DNA from: JALOAD01 sp023228995 [NCBI: Candidatus Muiribacterium halophilum] | GTDB lineage: Bacteria; Muiribacteriota; Muiribacteriia; Muiribacteriales | Assembly: GCA_023228995.1 (NCBI GenBank) | Contig: JALOAD010000029.1 | Span: 25,579-43,331, forward strand | DNA length: 17,753 bases | Reading direction: 5' to 3' | Shown: in pieces, positions 16,501-17,753 of the stretch | Position numbering within the stretch: the first letter of the stretch is position 1 | Layout of the letters: every line of letters begins with the position of its first letter | Notes under the pieces: generated by a model | Told to the model about the DNA's origin: nothing | Database searches by the model: none | The model's input: only the letters and a program-made list of their open reading frames with translations | Program-made: the position numbers and the translations under genes

Positions 16501-17260
16501 CAAAACCTTGTGTTTCATTAATTAATTTTTTTAATTGATTATTTAAGACAGGATAAGATGTTAAAATTATTATATTTTGATACTCATCTTTTTTTATTCC
16601 TAATAAAATAGTATTCAATAGTAAATATGATTTACCAGAACCTGGTTTATGTGCCAAAAGACATTTATTATACAATTTTAGACATTCATTTATCTTATTT
16701 TGTGATTTTTCTTGATGAGGAAATAATATAATTTTTTTTCTATAAAAATCTAAATTTGATAAATTGCCTTTTGCTTTTTCTAATTCAGATATTATTATTT
16801 TAAAAGTAGAATCGATTTTTTCAGTACCTTTACCATCTTTGATTTTTTTAAGATTTGGATTTTGATGCCAAGCTTTTTGCTCCACATCATAAGGATTATC
16901 AATTTCTTCTACATATAAAATTACTATTTCTTCTATTTGTGCACCACTATAATTTGAAATGGTATCAATTGGTGATATACTTAATGTATTTTGACCATAT
17001 TGACCACATTTTAACCAACTATTATTAATATGATACCAAACATACTCACTATTTTCATAAATAATTCTATTAGAATCATCTTCAAAACAATTTTTTTTTA
17101 TTTTTTTAATAGAATTTTTATATATCCAAATATAAACTCCCTTTGATTTTTTATTACATAATTGTTTAATTTGTAAATTTAATGTATTATCATTTGTATC
17201 TAAAATTGAAATTTGATTACCACCTAAAGAATTTGTTTTTATTGGTATGGTTTTTATCAT
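13535..17260 (-). CDS. SF2 helicase fused to N6-adenine DNA methyltransferase
   Basis: A 1241-residue fusion. Residues 1-175 form an unrecognised N-terminal domain. Residues 180-600 are a superfamily 2 DNA helicase/translocase: motif I HKPGSGKS 204-211, motif II DEVH 309-312, motif III SATPT 336-340, motif VI QSSFRCQRP near 547-554. Residues 600-820 are a helical, Asn/Lys-rich linker. Residues 821-1000 are an Eco57I/TaqI-like class gamma methyltransferase: TP 826-827, SAM-binding motif I DPCAGIGNYS 856-865, acidic NEF 898-900, catalytic NPPY 947-950, diagnostic of amino-group (adenine) methylation. Residues 1000-1241 resemble the target recognition and C-terminal part of Eco57I-type enzymes. 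I see no PD-(D/E)xK nuclease motif, so this is more likely a self-modifying or antirestriction protein (compare P1 DarB) than a complete restriction enzyme. Its own promoter lies at 17277-17310; a 94-aa gene follows. Confidence 0.9.
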   Translation of the reverse strand: MIKTIPIKTNSLGGNQISILDTNDNTLNLQIKQLCNKKSKGVYIWIYKNSIKKIKKNCFEDDSNRIIYENSEYVWYHINNSWLKCGQYGQNTLSISPIDTISNYSGAQIEEIVILYVEEIDNPYDVEQKAWHQNPNLKKIKDGKGTEKIDSTFKIIISELEKAKGNLSNLDFYRKKIILFPHQEKSQNKINECLKLYNKCLLAHKPGSGKSYLLLNTILLGIKKDEYQNIIILTSYPVLNNQLKKLINETQGFENVNVIISNGKKIQLIENQVNIVLLSLQDVKGGDVIFDKEKFELIKDINWNLLVIDEVHYGVETSKTNEFLSKIKYEYLLGLSATPTKNLICGRFTSEETDYYSIKEENEYKKKYPNLYHYPDINYLIWNLTNDEKKSLKYFSNEEQFKFDKFYRIENNNFYYKEDIVYLFKKIIGDRSICGKDKLNTKYPLSNRGDFNSMRTVLLFLPNKKVQELLKSLLEKLYSYNDFDIMITNSEINNSDQLMKKIESEYISGDKRCLILAVEQLTTGITLKDCDMVMFMNDWQSVDRYTQSSFRCQRPERDKKNCYVIDFNASRCFNMQVQYLKIMSNYNNKTLSENISEWIENVNIFNRVDGEFIKVDYVTFNDNYINSLFDSRTFSTSMIYNDKLIDYKEQLIELNLTSNNKNTIEVLNKDGIDLGKNKKIIKNNNNKFSEKNEDEIEKLRDIAYTLLERLPSLMIYTKFKYDNIDYCLNEVFNNMELKTMFKDNLLLGKNYDVSDDVILNLCDNIYDKEILNHTFYIIKHKANLIYKSMKEDMKDINLHLQDLITLINKYLKPSNTEKRLLGEVFTPLYDKVGCVDEQLNLLPEDFWKDKNKKVLDPCAGIGNYSIVLIDKFMKGLSNEIPNPEERYKWIVENIIYINEFQTKNLFIYLLLFDPNNKYKMNYNHGDYLKLDIKETFGINKFDLICMNPPYQENNSSNNRSKPLYNLFIDKALIESSYLISINPSRWMTGGFGLDDFRNKLFKNRNIKYINHIEDACRVFGNNVEIKGGVSYYLFDNKYEGHPSFNGNVINLSEYDIFVELKYRSLLNKIIKYNNLSEICKSQSYYGFPGNENLFTKEKDINNIKVYVSVNKGQFMYVNKDLIKDQSKINGYKVFTPAASGSTNDLGKFGNKIIGYPNEVASKSYMTFLVDSENEAKNLISYMNTKFCNFFLSLRKKTQNMKPDTCKWIPTVPFDREWTDEMLFDYFSLTLEERNMILKYKN

Positions 17261-17276
17261 TAGTTATTATTTTTGA

Positions 17277-17310
17277 CAAATATACAACTATTTTTTTAAT
17301 TATCAAAAAA
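17277..17310 (-). promoter_or_regulatory. Bacteroidota -33/-7 promoter of the helicase-methyltransferase gene
   Basis: On the minus strand, TTTTTTG (17310-17304), exactly 19 bp, then TATATTTG (17284-17277), a full match to the phylum consensus. The ATG follows 16 bases later at 17260. The -7 element sits in the 12-mer CAAATATACAAC shared with the promoter at 122-133. The -33 element lies just inside the 3' end of the remnant gene upstream. Confidence 0.84.
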
Positions 17311-17595
17311 TATTAAATTTTTATTTGTAATATAATTAAACTCAAAGTATGATATTTCTTTTCTGTGGTAACAATCTTTATAATCTGGTTGGTTTTTTAT
17401 ATTTTTTACTACATAAGGAACATTTTCTAAAACATTTTTTATCTTATTTCTCTATTTTCTTGTTTAATTTCTGGTTCCATTTGTTTTATTTTTTTCAAAA
17501 TTATCAACAATAGGAACAACATCAATCAAATCAGCGCTTATGCATTCTAAAGCTACTTTCACTACAATTGGGCTAACTCTGGAATTTAAAACCAT
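17296..17595 (-). pseudogene. Frameshifted remnant gene
   Basis: ATG at 17595 opens a frame (MVLNSRVSPIVVKVALECIS and on) of 43 codons that stops at 17464-17466. Before that stop, a frame one base off continues the message (IKQMEPEIKQENREIR) to a stop at 17439-17441. The first frame then resumes (NVLENVPYVVKNIKNQPDY) to a TAA at 17296-17298. The three parts join into one protein of about 99 residues if two compensating single-base shifts are made at A-rich runs (near 17495-17502 and 17435-17440). It could be a decayed gene or carry two homopolymer sequencing errors. Family not recognised. Its first 90 bases look less AT-rich than the rest of the window. Confidence 0.5.
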
Positions 17596-17634
17596 TCATG
17601 TTGATTGTATATATTTTATAAAAAAGTTCAATAA

Positions 17635-17753
17635 TTAATATAGGAATGAGAATTCTTGTTTTAGTTTTTCTCGAATTTCATTTTCAGTTTCAGTATCCAT
17701 GATATCATATTTATCATTGTACCAATTTATTATTTTATCTAATATAATTTCTT
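17635..17753 (-). CDS. C-terminal end of an unidentified gene (truncated at window edge)
   Basis: An open minus-strand frame enters from the right edge and stops at TAA 17637-17635. The visible 39 residues include DKIINWYNDKYDIMD and end KQEFSFLY: charged, helical, with no diagnostic motif. An internal ATG near 17700 could in principle start a 20-residue peptide, but the frame is open to the edge, so a truncated gene is preferred. Confidence 0.5.
   Translation of the reverse strand, partial: EIILDKIINWYNDKYDIMDTETENEIREKLKQEFSFLY

Noticed and set aside
1-17753. tRNA genes, CRISPR arrays, insertion sequences, attachment sites
   Set aside because: No cloverleaf with conserved T-arm, no spaced direct repeats and no transposase were seen on reading both strands by eye.

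Overview
The window is very AT-rich and densely coding, with short intergenic gaps and small genes whose ends overlap or nearly abut. The gene content (two giant repeat-rich virion-type proteins, an SbcC/gp46-like recombination ATPase, dCMP deaminase, a reduced DnaJ, a GIY-YIG-type protein and a helicase-methyltransferase fusion, among many small unknowns) points to a large tailed bacteriophage. The host is probably a member of the Bacteroidota: at least two promoters read as TTTTG - 19 bp - TAnnTTTG, the -33/-7 consensus of that phylum, and start codons lack Shine-Dalgarno sequences and follow A-rich leaders. The virus itself cannot be named from the sequence alone.

Layout. (1) 1-200: leader with a probable leftward promoter for a gene beyond the left edge. 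(2) 204-7258, plus strand: two very large structural/adhesin-type proteins (1339 and 1002 aa) built from pentad repeats of the form x-N-G-x-[F/W] plus recurrent beta-rich modules. They end at a 32-bp perfectly palindromic bidirectional terminator. (3) 8565-7282, minus strand: three overlapping genes, two unknown and a DnaJ-like co-chaperone with a shortened C-terminus. (4) 8658-9847, plus strand: a small two-helix membrane protein, dCMP deaminase and an acidic unknown protein, driven by a clear Bacteroidota promoter. A decayed ORF and a second bidirectional terminator follow. (5) 12848-10069, minus strand: two unknown small genes, then an SbcC/gp46-like ATPase whose Walker A motif is split by a 156-aa mini-intein. 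(6) 12931-13248, plus strand: a stand-alone GIY-YIG-superfamily protein (T5orf172/MUG113-like). (7) 17260-13249, minus strand: a 1241-aa superfamily 2 helicase fused to an N6-adenine DNA methyltransferase, followed one base later by a 94-aa unknown. A strong promoter precedes the pair. (8) 17296-17753, minus strand: a frameshifted remnant gene and the 3' end of another gene that enters from the right edge.

How the genes fit together. The first block builds virion parts, probably tail fibre or surface adhesin. The middle holds accessory nucleotide metabolism and chaperone functions. The right half concerns DNA: recombination/end processing (gp46-like) and DNA modification or restriction evasion (helicase-methyltransferase). 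The intein would keep the gp46-like ATPase inactive until it splices out. Eight intact genes or gene ends have no recognisable family and are described as such.
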